From Acidimicrobiia bacterium (GTDB lineage: Bacteria > Actinomycetota > Acidimicrobiia > Acidimicrobiales > Ilumatobacteraceae), in contig RFMT01000251.1 in assembly GCA_009927565.1 (NCBI GenBank), positions 1 through 20,260 of the forward strand: 20,260 nucleotides of DNA, given 5' to 3'. Numbering within the stretch: the first letter of the stretch is position 1; the number at the start of each line of letters is the position of its first letter. Below the pieces are notes generated by a model. The model searched no databases and was not told the DNA's origin. It saw only the letters and a list, made by a program, of their open reading frames with translations. Below are positions 1 through 7,636 of the stretch, one piece after another. Both the position numbers and the translations under genes were made by a program.

Positions 1-504
1 GACCACGATGCGCTGCAATCTCGGCCCGCAAACATTGAGGGTCAAGGTGAAATTACTCTTGCCGACCTGACACGCATGGCACTGCGCATGGACCCAGATC
101 GCGTGATCGTTGGTGAGGTTCGTGGCGCTGAAGCATTTCCGATGTTGCTTGCGATGAGTCAGGGCAACAACGGCTCAATGTGCACGATGCATGCCGATTC
201 AACTCGTTCGGTTTTTCCAAAACTTGCTGCGTATGTTTCGATGGCGTCAACTGGCCTTCCAATCGAGACGGTAAATCTTTTACTAGCTAGTGCGCTGCAC
301 TTTGTTATCTATATTGATAACAGCAGTGATTGGCGCCAAGTCACCTCAGTGCGAGAAGTTGTCGACTCTGACGGATCAAATATCATTTCGAACGAGATTT
401 TCTCGATCGATAACGCTGGTGAGTTGATCAAGGCGTTTCCATTGCGCGAGGCAACTCGCGAGTTGCTTGCAAAATTTGGTTATGAAGATCGGTGCGATTC
501 GTGA
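1..504 (+). CDS. tadA: TadA/CpaF secretion ATPase, C-terminal part (5' truncated by window edge)
   Basis: The frame is open from base 1, so only the C-terminal 167 residues are present. This is the hexameric AAA-type ATPase that powers Flp pilus assembly or secretion at the cytoplasmic side of the membrane. Visible landmarks are the Walker B region RVIVGEVRGAEAFPML, then GNNGSMCTMHADS, the histidine-box segment typical of CpaF/TadA, followed by the conserved helical C-terminus. Family members usually have 400-500 residues, so roughly two thirds, including Walker A, lies upstream. The stop TGA (502-504) overlaps a GTG start of the next gene (GTGA), which suggests translational coupling to tadB. 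The family call is firm. TadA rather than another GspE-type ATPase follows from the TadB/TadC/TadE neighbours. Confidence 0.95.
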   Translation, partial: DHDALQSRPANIEGQGEITLADLTRMALRMDPDRVIVGEVRGAEAFPMLLAMSQGNNGSMCTMHADSTRSVFPKLAAYVSMASTGLPIETVNLLLASALHFVIYIDNSSDWRQVTSVREVVDSDGSNIISNEIFSIDNAGELIKAFPLREATRELLAKFGYEDRCDS

Positions 505-1355
505 TCACAACATTCGCTGTTCTGTTTTGTGGTGCGTCATTTGGTTTAGGTCTGTTCGGCGTCCTGTTTACAATAAACAGAACAAGACGCTCCTCTAAGA
601 GCAATAGGCTCAGCATTTCTGCGATTAAGACTAAGTTTCGCAGTTTTCTTAAATTCTTTGTAGTACCAGCAACAGCTTTTGTTGTCTTTCTGTTGACCTC
701 TTGGCTTCTAGTCAGCGTCGTAATTGGTTTAGTGGTTGGTGCCGTTCCGGCGTTTAAGTCAAAGCAAAGATTGCGTCGAGACGAGCGCGGCCTTGCTGAG
801 GCAATAGCAACATGGACAGAACAACTACGCGACACTTTGGCGGGCGCGCACGGGCTCGAACAGGCCATTGTCGCGACGTCTATGCATGCGCCACTAGCGA
901 TTTCGAGTGCTGTTAGTCGGCTGAGTGCTCAGATTCAATACGGCAAACTCAGTGATGGACTTCGTCGTTTCGCCGATGATATTGATCACCCGACCTGTGA
1001 CTTTGTTTCAGCGGCGTTGATCACTGCCAGTGAATATCAAGCTCGCGACTTGGCTCAACTTTTAAGTCATTTGGCTCAATGTGCACGAGACGAAGGTCGC
1101 ATGCGCACGCGCATTTGGGTCGGTCGTGCACGCACGCGAAGTTCGGTTCGAATCATCTCAATTGTCGTTGTTGGTTTTGTAAGTGCGTTAGTTGTCTTCA
1201 ATCGCTCCTATTTGAGTGTTTATTCGTCTTTTGAAGGTCAAATCATTCTGAGCGGCATTTTTATTCTGTTCGGCTGTGCTTTAGCCATGCTCGACCAATT
1301 TTCACGCATTGCGGCACCACAGAGATTTGTCCGCCGTCGCGAGATTGCTCGGTAA
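492..1355 (+). CDS. tadB: TadB-like inner-membrane platform protein (T2SS F family)
   Basis: A 287-residue protein of the GspF/TadB type. TadB and TadC form the inner-membrane platform that works with the TadA ATPase to extrude Flp pilins. N-terminal hydrophobic segments lie at about residues 2-25 and 53-88. A basic, soluble, helical F domain follows (about 90-215, including GLAEAIATWTEQLRDTLAG and the later RRFADD), then two C-terminal membrane helices (about 218-240 and 250-268). This is the usual TadB topology. The start can be GTG 492 or GTG 501. The latter gives a 4-nt GTGA overlap with the tadA stop and is at least as likely. No clear Shine-Dalgarno is visible, in keeping with coupling. 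The exact start is uncertain by three codons. Confidence 0.88.
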   Translation: MRFVITTFAVLFCGASFGLGLFGVLFTINRTRRSSKSNRLSISAIKTKFRSFLKFFVVPATAFVVFLLTSWLLVSVVIGLVVGAVPAFKSKQRLRRDERGLAEAIATWTEQLRDTLAGAHGLEQAIVATSMHAPLAISSAVSRLSAQIQYGKLSDGLRRFADDIDHPTCDFVSAALITASEYQARDLAQLLSHLAQCARDEGRMRTRIWVGRARTRSSVRIISIVVVGFVSALVVFNRSYLSVYSSFEGQIILSGIFILFGCALAMLDQFSRIAAPQRFVRRREIAR

Positions 1356-2181
1356 ACAAGTGTTGGTCTTGAGCGCGAGTTTTGGATCCTTGTTCGGTCT
1401 AGGTTTCTTCTTTCTCGTTCGTCCTGGTGCGTTAATTAAACGCATCGCGCAACTTCGCAGTCGACTTGAACATGGCATGGTCTGGCTCATTCGGCGTGCT
1501 CAAACTCAGCATCGTGCTGATCTTGCGATTGTTGGCTATCAAGCTTCCGAAATGGTCACCCGAAAATTGACAATGATGCTTGTGGCCAGTGTGTCGGCAC
1601 TTGGTTTGATAGTTCTGCTCGGCGCCTTGGCAGTACAAGTTTCAATGACGCTTGCGTTAGTCATTTTGCTGAGTGCATCTGCAATCGGTTTTTTCTTACC
1701 TGACAATCAGATGCGTTCCAAGGCAAAAACTCGACGTCAAGATTTCTTGCATGCGTTTTCTAGCTATTTAGATCTTGTCAATGTTTTGTTAGCAGGAGGA
1801 GCCGGTACTGAGACAGCATTGATTGCTGCCGCTGAAGCTGGGGACGGTTGGTCATTCGCCGAAATTCGCAGTGCCCTAACACGAGCACGTAGTTCAAGGC
1901 GTTCACCTTGGGCTGAACTGGCTAATCTCGGTGCCGCTTACAACATTGTCGAGATATCTGAGGTCGCTGGCAGTGTGCAACTTGCAGGCGAGCACGGCGC
2001 ACGTATTCGACTCTCGCTTTCTGCGCGCGCCGACTCTTTGCGACATCGCCATATGGGTGAGATAGAGGCCGAGGCACAAAGCGCCACTGAGCGCATGGGT
2101 ATTCCGATGGTGTTGCTGTTTATCGCGTTTATCGCATTGATCGGATATCCAGCGGTGAATTTGGTTCTCGAAAGTTTTTGA
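1309..2181 (+). CDS. tadC: TadC-like inner-membrane platform protein (T2SS F family)
   Basis: A second GspF/TadC-type platform protein, partner of the preceding TadB. Hydrophobic segments are visible near residues 16-38, 84-105, 107-130 and at the C-terminus (VLLFIAFIALIGYPAVNL). Between them is the F domain containing DFLHAFSSYLDLVNVLLAGG and ALIAAAEAGDGWSFAEIRSA, typical of TadC. The longest frame begins at TTG 1309 and overlaps tadB by 47 nt. GTG 1360, five bases after the tadB stop, gives a slightly shorter protein and is a reasonable alternative. Both starts leave the membrane segments intact. With TadA and TadB this completes the assembly motor. The start is unsure, the family firm. Confidence 0.88.
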   Translation: MRHHRDLSAVARLLGKQVLVLSASFGSLFGLGFFFLVRPGALIKRIAQLRSRLEHGMVWLIRRAQTQHRADLAIVGYQASEMVTRKLTMMLVASVSALGLIVLLGALAVQVSMTLALVILLSASAIGFFLPDNQMRSKAKTRRQDFLHAFSSYLDLVNVLLAGGAGTETALIAAAEAGDGWSFAEIRSALTRARSSRRSPWAELANLGAAYNIVEISEVAGSVQLAGEHGARIRLSLSARADSLRHRHMGEIEAEAQSATERMGIPMVLLFIAFIALIGYPAVNLVLESF

Positions 2182-2235
2182 TGGGCCACCATAAGACAAT
2201 TTTCTAGACAGTAATAACAAACAACAGGAGGAAAA
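2182..2235 (+). promoter_or_regulatory. Leader of the pilin-like gene with strong Shine-Dalgarno
   Basis: This 54-nt gap is the only sizeable break in an otherwise overlapping tad operon. It ends with AGGAGG (2226-2231) four bases before ATG 2236, the clearest ribosome binding site in the operon. AT-rich TAGACAGTAATAAC at about 2206-2219 could hold a -10 element, but I see no convincing -35, so an internal promoter is only a possibility. The arrangement fits a need for much more pilin than assembly machinery. Confidence 0.5.
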
Positions 2236-2430
2236 ATGACAGAAATGAAAGAAATATGGCAGTACTACTGGATTCGATTCACCGCATCAGCGCAACGTGA
2301 CAGTGAAATGGGCGAGGTTAGCGCCACGACCGTTGTAATGGCAGCGGCGCTAATCGCCTTAGCAATTGCAGTTGGTGCCACAATCACCAGCCGTGTGACT
2401 GATAAAGCAAACTCACTTGATCTGGGCTAA
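2236..2430 (+). CDS. Small pilin-like protein, putative Flp-type major pilin
   Basis: A 64-residue protein with a short charged N-terminus and one long hydrophobic stretch (about residues 31-50, TTVVMAAALIALAIAVGATI), followed by a short polar tail. Size, topology and place between tadC and the tadE-like genes match Flp-type pilins, which are cleaved by a prepilin peptidase and polymerise through the hydrophobic helix. A Gly-Glu junction (MGEVSATTVV, about 26-35) could be the processing site. The usual Glu at +5 and Tyr at +6 of Flp pilins are missing, so the assignment rests on context and shape. The strong Shine-Dalgarno supports high expression. Alternatively it is a minor pilin, or another small membrane protein of the system. 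Confidence 0.6.
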   Translation: MTEMKEIWQYYWIRFTASAQRDSEMGEVSATTVVMAAALIALAIAVGATITSRVTDKANSLDLG

Positions 2431-2844
2431 TTGTCGAAGCTTTCACACGAAATCATGAAGACAATCGACAGCACAGTTGAACGCGGCGAGACGGTCATTC
2501 AGGTCGTCATTGCAGTCCCAATTGTGCTGTCGATGCTTTTGATTGCGGTTCAAGCAATGCTGTTTATGCATTCGGCGCAAATCGCGTCACTTGCCGCCAG
2601 CAAGGGTGCGAGCATCGCTGCAACTTCGCAGGGCGATGTCGTCAAGGCTCTCGATTTAGTGACGGTAACCGCTGCGGAGCTCGGGGCACAACTAGTAGGT
2701 ACGCCGACAGCAGTAATCGAAGACGACTTTGCTCTAGTTCACGTTCGTGTAGCGGTGCCGAACATTGCACCGTTTTTTCCTGACTCGGTTTTACGTCACG
2801 GCATAGAACCTTTAGAGAATTTCGTTCAAGAAGTCGATAGATGA
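2431..2844 (+). CDS. TadE-like pseudopilin 1
   Basis: A 137-residue protein with an N-terminal type IV pilin-like segment: RGETVIQVVIAVPIVLSMLL (about residues 18-37). A Gly-Glu junction is followed by a hydrophobic helix with the Pro seen in TadE proteins. The rest is a small soluble domain that would sit outside the membrane. TadE/TadF proteins are processed by prepilin peptidase and are minor components of Flp pili. The frame opens at TTG 2431, directly after the stop of the preceding gene; ATG 2455 is an alternative that keeps the whole helix. The +5 position after the glycine is Gln instead of Glu. The end overlaps the next start by 4 nt (ATGA, 2841-2844). Confidence 0.75.
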   Translation: MSKLSHEIMKTIDSTVERGETVIQVVIAVPIVLSMLLIAVQAMLFMHSAQIASLAASKGASIAATSQGDVVKALDLVTVTAAELGAQLVGTPTAVIEDDFALVHVRVAVPNIAPFFPDSVLRHGIEPLENFVQEVDR

Positions 2845-3242
2845 AGACTGACTCCGGCTCTGTCACCGTAGAAATGGTGATACTTGTCCCCGTGTTAATG
2901 GTGCTCATTCTTTTCGGCATTTACTCGGGTCGTGCTTCAGAGTCGTTGATCCAAGTTCGAAGCGCCGCAGATCAAGCAGCTCGTGGGGCATCAAAAGTAA
3001 GTCGCTCAAGAGTTGAAACTACGGCGTTTCAAATTGCCGAGCGTGCACTAACTAGCGAATCTATATCGTGTATTGACTTTTCGGTTAGCACTGCCTTAAT
3101 TGACCAGGGCAACAACGATGCGGTGCGCGTCGAAATTAGTTGCACGATCAATACAGAGGGTCTGACACTCTTAGGTTTGACACAACGGCGCGTGACAGCG
3201 AGTTCGACTGAAGTACTCGATCGTTGGCGAGTTGACTCATGA
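2841..3242 (+). CDS. TadE-like pseudopilin 2 (canonical processing motif)
   Basis: A 133-residue TadE family protein. The N-terminus SGSVTVEMVILVPVLMVLIL (about residues 5-24) is the textbook TadE signature: Gly, then Glu at +5, then a hydrophobic helix with the VPV turn. The remainder is a mainly beta-rich soluble domain with two cysteines (in ESISCIDFSV and VEISCTINTE) that could form a disulfide. It should be cut after the glycine and act as a minor pilin of the Tad apparatus. The start ATG overlaps the previous stop (ATGA), and the end overlaps the next gene the same way (3239-3242), so the three pseudopilin genes are translated as a coupled unit. Confidence 0.85.
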   Translation: MKTDSGSVTVEMVILVPVLMVLILFGIYSGRASESLIQVRSAADQAARGASKVSRSRVETTAFQIAERALTSESISCIDFSVSTALIDQGNNDAVRVEISCTINTEGLTLLGLTQRRVTASSTEVLDRWRVDS

Positions 3243-3640
3243 CATCCAAACTTGTCTTTACAACAGAATGCGGTGTCATCTCGGCTTTTGTACTCGGCCT
3301 AATGATGACATTTGTGGTTTGCGCAGGTCTCGGCGTTGATGGCGGTCGACTAGTTGCCAACCATATTGAGCTTGCCGATCATGCCGAAAATGCTGCCCGT
3401 GTTGGCGCACAAGAATTGACTGACCTTCGAACCGGTGAGCCAACAATTGATCAAAACCAGGCAAGATATTCGGTCTCAAACTATTTGGCTCTAAACGATT
3501 TAGATGGTGACGTTTCAACAACTTCAAATTCAGTAACTGTGACTGTCAATCGTGAAGTTGAGATGTCACTTCTGAAACTTTTCGGCGCAACAAACCATTT
3601 AATTACTGTGACACGCACAGCAGAGCCAAGCGACCAGTAG
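3239..3640 (+). CDS. TadE/TadG-like protein 3
   Basis: A 133-residue protein with an N-terminal membrane segment (about residues 11-31, GVISAFVLGLMMTFVVCAGL), followed by GVDGGRLVANHIELADHAEN and ARVGAQELTDL. The D-G-G-R-x-V plus A-D-x-A-E-N-A-A-R pattern is typical of the TadE/TadG-like proteins that close actinobacterial tad operons. The Gly after TEC could be a processing site, but +5 is Phe. The C-terminal part (about 80-130) looks like a small beta domain, with alternating Val/Thr in SNSVTVTVNREVEMSLLKLF. It starts on the ATGA overlap with the preceding gene and ends 2 nt before the next ATG. Confidence 0.75.
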   Translation: MTSKLVFTTECGVISAFVLGLMMTFVVCAGLGVDGGRLVANHIELADHAENAARVGAQELTDLRTGEPTIDQNQARYSVSNYLALNDLDGDVSTTSNSVTVTVNREVEMSLLKLFGATNHLITVTRTAEPSDQ

Positions 3641-3642
3641 CC

Positions 3643-3939
3643 ATGCAATTTGTTTCAGACTTGTTTAATCAAAATGATTTATCTGAGACCCAAGTTTTAA
3701 TCAGAGCATTGGTAATGGTTACTAGTGCGCTTGTGTTGTTCATAGTCGTGCAAACGCTTTTTGACCTCACTCGCTATTTGGCTTTTCGCCTCAAGATTCT
3801 TCATACTTTTGTGCCACGAAGTTGGTTATTTATCGCTAGTACATTCTTCTGGACACTACTTACTCCGACTCGTAGCCAAGCATTAGATCAGGCGCCGTCA
3901 ATCACTATCAGCAAAAAAGATGCTTTTGAAAAAAACTAA
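3643..3939 (+). CDS. Small two-helix membrane protein, or N-terminal part of the BTAD regulator
   Basis: A 98-residue protein with two predicted membrane helices (about residues 17-40 and 61-79) joined by a basic loop, ending in a polar tail. I recognise no named family. It starts 2 nt after the pseudopilin stop and overlaps the next gene by 20 nt. The stop is reached through an A7 run (3929-3935). With one A fewer, the frame would pass straight into the downstream protein (...DAFEKTNSINQ...), giving a 648-residue product with N-terminal helices followed by the regulatory part. I believe actinobacterial tad-linked BTAD proteins often have N-terminal membrane helices, so this may be the front end of that gene separated by a 1-nt insertion. 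Two genuine overlapping genes remain possible. Confidence 0.55.
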   Translation: MQFVSDLFNQNDLSETQVLIRALVMVTSALVLFIVVQTLFDLTRYLAFRLKILHTFVPRSWLFIASTFFWTLLTPTRSQALDQAPSITISKKDAFEKN

Positions 3940-5590
3940 TTCCATTAACCAAATCAATTCGCTGTTAACTTGCTCAGTTGTAGTTGCGGGTTTACTACTA
4001 GAAATCGGCAAAATTCGTGGCCAGTTTTTGGCCAAACTTGAATCGCATTCTCGGCTCAATCATCCTTCGGCTACGGCAATGCTTACTGAACTAAGTCTTC
4101 GAGCTGTTCATGGCTCGCAGTGTTTGAACCACACCAATCATTTAGATGTTCTACTACCGTCGAATTCAAACGCACCGATTTTTGTACCGCTCGGCATCAG
4201 CAATTCACAGCAGGTATTTGTTGATCTTGGTCAAGGCTCTGTTGTCAGTATTACCAGCAATGATCAAGCTGAAAAATCAGCAGTCTTCAACGCCCTAATT
4301 GTTTCGGCTCTTTTTGCGACCAAGAATCGCCTTCGGGTCATTGTCTATGCGACAAATTATTGTCATTCAGTTGAAATTGCCGGCATTGTGACAGCGTCCT
4401 CATTTGCAGAATTACTTGGTTTTGCAGAGGCGTCAAATAGAGGTTGTGTCGTATTTAGTCGCGAAGATTTTGGCGATGACGACATTTCTCAATTATGCGA
4501 ACACAATGTCGCCATCGTCTGCCAAAACGCACTTACGAGCGCCACGACGACACTTCATGCTGTTGATTCGACTTGGCGGTTATCGCCGCACAATCTCTTA
4601 ATCAGCCCCTTCGGCTTGTCTGGTGAGCAGGTTGCAACCCTTGGCGAATTGTTGAGCGATGTTGTTCGTTGTACTGACGAGTCAACTGTCAGTGGTGAAG
4701 TTACTGCTGACTCAACGGTCGCACTTGAAAGCATCAAAGAATATAAGGTCCTCGTGCGGACTCTTGGGCCAGTTGAGGTTGAGCTTGCTGATGGCACCAC
4801 AATTCAATTCGAAAAATCAAAAACTAAAGAACTATTGGCTTGGTTAACCAGTCATCGCTCTCGACCCACCCGTAGCGCTGCACGCACGGCACTATGGGAG
4901 TTCACGGTTGCTGATGCGACATTCACCAATGTCGTTTCAGATATCCGTCGTACGCTGAAGCAGACCGAATTGCTTTCTCCACTCGAAGAGTGGATTCCTC
5001 GAACGTTCAGTGATCATCTTCCGTTTCATCATTCAATTGTTAGTGATGGTGAGGTATTGCGTGCCTGCATCGCAAAAGCTCAAAACCTATCGCCCGATGC
5101 AGCGGTGGTTGAGCTGCACCGTGGTCTTGAACTTGTTCGTGACTTACCATTTTCTGGCACCGGCTATTTATGGCCCGACGCCGAAGGCATCACCTCGCAA
5201 CTCGTGATTACTGTTATCACTGCAGCGATCATGTCTGCCGAACTCGACTTACAACGGGGCAGACCCGACGGAGTGTTCTGGGCTACGGCCCAGGGTCTTA
5301 AAGTTCTGGGCGCGCACGAAGAACTGTTTGCCCTGCGTATGAAGGCTCATGCTCTTAAAGGCGACTTAGCAGGGGTGCGATTCGAATTCGACTCGTATCA
5401 GCGTGCGATCGCATCTGATTCGTTTTCAATCACAGAGCCGTCACAGAAACTCGTCAGCCTGCTGAACAAACTCACTACCGGTCTCGTGGTCCAAGAGTCA
5501 TGTCGCGCTAGCGCGGTAGGTGTTTGCGCCCGATGCCCGTGCGCAACGCAATGCCCCAACGCGTCACCAACAACATCGACTCACGCATGA
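3920..5590 (+). CDS. Membrane-anchored SARP-like regulator with winged-helix and BTAD domains (tad operon)
   Basis: A 556-residue protein. After a short N-terminus comes a hydrophobic helix (about residues 14-28, LLTCSVVVAGLLLEI), then a middle region (about 50-250) with no motif I can name; SITSNDQAEKSAVFNALIVS resembles a degenerate nucleotide-binding fold without a Walker A lysine. At about 276-370 is an OmpR/SARP-type winged helix (VLVRTLGPVEV, KSKTKELLAWLTSHRSRPTR, NVVSDIRRTLKQ). At about 394-507 is a bacterial transcriptional activator domain made of TPR-like helices. Such proteins regulate transcription. Its position as the last gene of the tad operon suggests control of, or signalling from, the pilus apparatus. 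The last ~27 residues, including CARCPCATQC, are read antisense to the mannosyltransferase gene and may not be functional. ATG 3920 has no good Shine-Dalgarno; see the preceding entry for a possible fusion. Confidence 0.8.
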   Translation: MLLKKTNSINQINSLLTCSVVVAGLLLEIGKIRGQFLAKLESHSRLNHPSATAMLTELSLRAVHGSQCLNHTNHLDVLLPSNSNAPIFVPLGISNSQQVFVDLGQGSVVSITSNDQAEKSAVFNALIVSALFATKNRLRVIVYATNYCHSVEIAGIVTASSFAELLGFAEASNRGCVVFSREDFGDDDISQLCEHNVAIVCQNALTSATTTLHAVDSTWRLSPHNLLISPFGLSGEQVATLGELLSDVVRCTDESTVSGEVTADSTVALESIKEYKVLVRTLGPVEVELADGTTIQFEKSKTKELLAWLTSHRSRPTRSAARTALWEFTVADATFTNVVSDIRRTLKQTELLSPLEEWIPRTFSDHLPFHHSIVSDGEVLRACIAKAQNLSPDAAVVELHRGLELVRDLPFSGTGYLWPDAEGITSQLVITVITAAIMSAELDLQRGRPDGVFWATAQGLKVLGAHEELFALRMKAHALKGDLAGVRFEFDSYQRAIASDSFSITEPSQKLVSLLNKLTTGLVVQESCRASAVGVCARCPCATQCPNASPTTSTHA

Positions 5591-6243
5591 TTTTTGTATT
5601 CATTTTTGAGTCTCCATATGCACGGTCGACATAATTAATAGGCAATTCGACAATTCCACCGAGTTTGTTGCGAGAAATCACAAAAGCCATCTCCGTCAAA
5701 AACGCATATCCGTCTGCCGTCAACTCATTGAGATTGATTTGCGCTAGTTGCTTGGCAGAGTAAGCACGAAATCCACTTGTGCAGTCTTTGATTTTCAGTT
5801 TTAAGCAAAATGCCGTGTATATGTTTCCCCACCTCGATAGAAATCGCCTAAATAGACCAGTTCGTCACTTGACCACCCGCTACATATCGTGAACCGATTA
5901 CCAGGGCAGTGTTTTCACTAACTCGAGAAACGAGTTGCTTGAGAACTGTCGGATCATGCGAGAAGTCTGCATCCATCGTGGCTATGGCTTCATAGCCATC
6001 GGTAATCGCTGTTTGCATCGCATCGCGACTAGCCGCGGCGTAACCCCTTTTGCCAGTTCGACTCATGACTTTGATTTGGCCCAGTTGATCAGCAACTTCT
6101 TTAGCAATCTGAGAAGTGCCGTCGGGGCTGTTGTCGTCAACAACCAAAATGTCTAGGTTTGGTGCGTCTTGGCGAACTTGAGTTAAAAACCGTTGAATAT
6201 TGTCGGCTTCGTTATATGTCGGAATAATTACAACTGCACGCAC
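5508..6243 (-). CDS. Polyprenol-phosphate mannosyltransferase, DPM1-type GT2 (frame disrupted)
   Basis: This enzyme moves a sugar (usually mannose from GDP-mannose) to polyprenyl phosphate at the cytoplasmic membrane face, supplying lipid-linked donors for glycan or protein glycosylation. The first part (GTG 6243 to TAG 5848, 131 aa) has PTYNEADNI, VVDDNSPDGT, the metal-binding MDADFSHDP and GSRYVAGG. It then hits a stop at a TTT run (AAA at 5850-5852 on +). Dropping one T continues as NWSIRRFLSRWGNIYTAF and TSGFRAYSAKQL, then GYAFLTEM and YGDSKM to TAG 5508, giving 244 aa, normal for single-domain DPM1. The restored protein has no C-terminal membrane domain. The gene lies 10 nt after radA. 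Its last 83 nt overlap the convergent regulator gene. An indel error is likelier than a dead gene, but this is not proven. Confidence 0.85.
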
Positions 6244-6253
6244 TAGTTAAACC

Positions 6254-7623
6254 CTACTTGGTGGTCAAACCAGCAAGGGCGAGCGCTTGAGCGACTGTCT
6301 CTGCAGGTTGAAGTTTGATGCCAGAAATTTTTAAGTCTTTGGCACTGCTCGTCGGAATAATCGCGCGAGCGAACCCCAACCTTGCTGCTTCACCGAGTCG
6401 GCGCGCTGTGTTGTTGGCTTGACGTAGTTCACCAGCCAAACCAACTTCACCGCAAGCAACAAGATCTTCGGCCAATGGCGTGTTGGTCGCCGCCGAAACA
6501 AGCGCCAAACATAACCCAAATCAGCACCCGGTTCACTCAATTTCACGCCACCAACTACCGATGCAAAAACTTCATGTTGCGCCAAGTTCACACCAGCCCG
6601 ACGCTCAAGAACCGCCAACAACATTGCTAATCGTCCCGAATCAACACCTTGAGCCGATCGACGCGGCGAAACGTGCGAAGGCGAGAGATTTGTCAGCGCC
6701 TGAACTTCGACCAGCAACGGGCGGTGGCCCTCGAGTGCCGGCACGACGATCGAACCAGGCACGCCGGCGCGACGGTCTGCCAAAAATAATTTGCTGGCAT
6801 CGGGCACACTGCGAAGGCCAAGTTCGGTCATCTCAAATAATCCCAATTCATTTGTCGAACCAAAGCGATGCTTAACTGCTCGCAACAATCTCAATGCATG
6901 ATGTCGTTCGCCTTCAAAAGACAGAACAGTGTCGACAACATGCTCAAGCACACGTGGCCCAGCGAGCCCACCATCTTTGGTGACATGTCCGACCAACACG
7001 ATCGGTAGATCGCGTGCTTTGGCCTCTTGCACCAGTCGATGTGCGCAACCACGAACTTGTGAAACAGAACCCGGCGCCGAATTCAATTGCGGATCTGCAA
7101 TTGCCTGAATGCTGTCGATGATCACGAGTTCAGGCTTTACCTGCTCGATTGAATTAACAATATTTGTCAACGACATTTCGGCGACAAGCCACAAGTTTGG
7201 TTTTATTGCACCAAGTCGTTCGGCACGCAGTCGCACCTGCTGCGCTGATTCTTCAGCAGTTACATAAAGTGTTTTGCCCGACCAAGAGGCGAGCAGCTGC
7301 AACAACAATGTTGATTTGCCGATGCCCGGTTCACCACCAAGAAGAGTCACTGAACCCGGCACGAGACCGCCACCCAAGACTCGATCAAGTTCTTCAACCC
7401 CGGTCGTTGTTGGTTTAGAAACTTTGGCGTCCAACGCGTCGATTGGTTTTGGTTCGCCGGGCGGCACAAGAGCCATGCCGGTTGCGATTGAAATTAGATC
7501 TTCTTCACCTTCAACATCTTCGACAAGGCTGTTCCATGCTCCGCAAGCGCCACATCGACCCGCCCACTTTGGCACCCCAGCACCGCATTCGGTGCATCGA
7601 TACACGGTGCGGAGTTTTACCAT
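6254..7623 (-). CDS. radA: DNA repair protein RadA (frame disrupted near C-terminus)
   Basis: RadA is a RecA-like, DnaB-related ATPase that drives branch migration in recombinational repair. Seen: a C4 zinc finger (CTECGAGVPKWAGRCGACG, about residues 10-28), Walker A GGEPGIGKST (about 95-104), Walker B VIIDSIQA, the family-specific loop as KHRFG in place of the common KNRFG, and a Lon-like C-terminal domain. The N-terminal frame runs correctly to GGVKLSEPGADLGY, then leaves the family sequence. The proper continuation (LALVSAATNTPLAEDL, ACGEVGLAGELRQ, EAARLGFARAIIP) is in the adjacent frame, ending at TAG 6254. Adding one T at the TTT run (AAA 6507-6509 on +) restores 456 aa, the usual RadA length. 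It starts 13 nt after the lipoprotein stop, probably in one transcript with clpC. Confidence 0.9.
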
Positions 7624-7636
7624 CTCGCACTAGACA

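Noticed and set aside
428..868. A 146-codon open frame on the - strand opposite tadA/tadB
   Set aside because: It spans the junction of two well-supported tad genes on the other strand and has no recognisable domain.
5520..5580. Zinc-ribbon-like cysteine cluster at the C-terminus of the BTAD regulator
   Set aside because: Spacing does not fit a known zinc motif, and the segment is antisense to the conserved end of the mannosyltransferase; it is treated as probably incidental.
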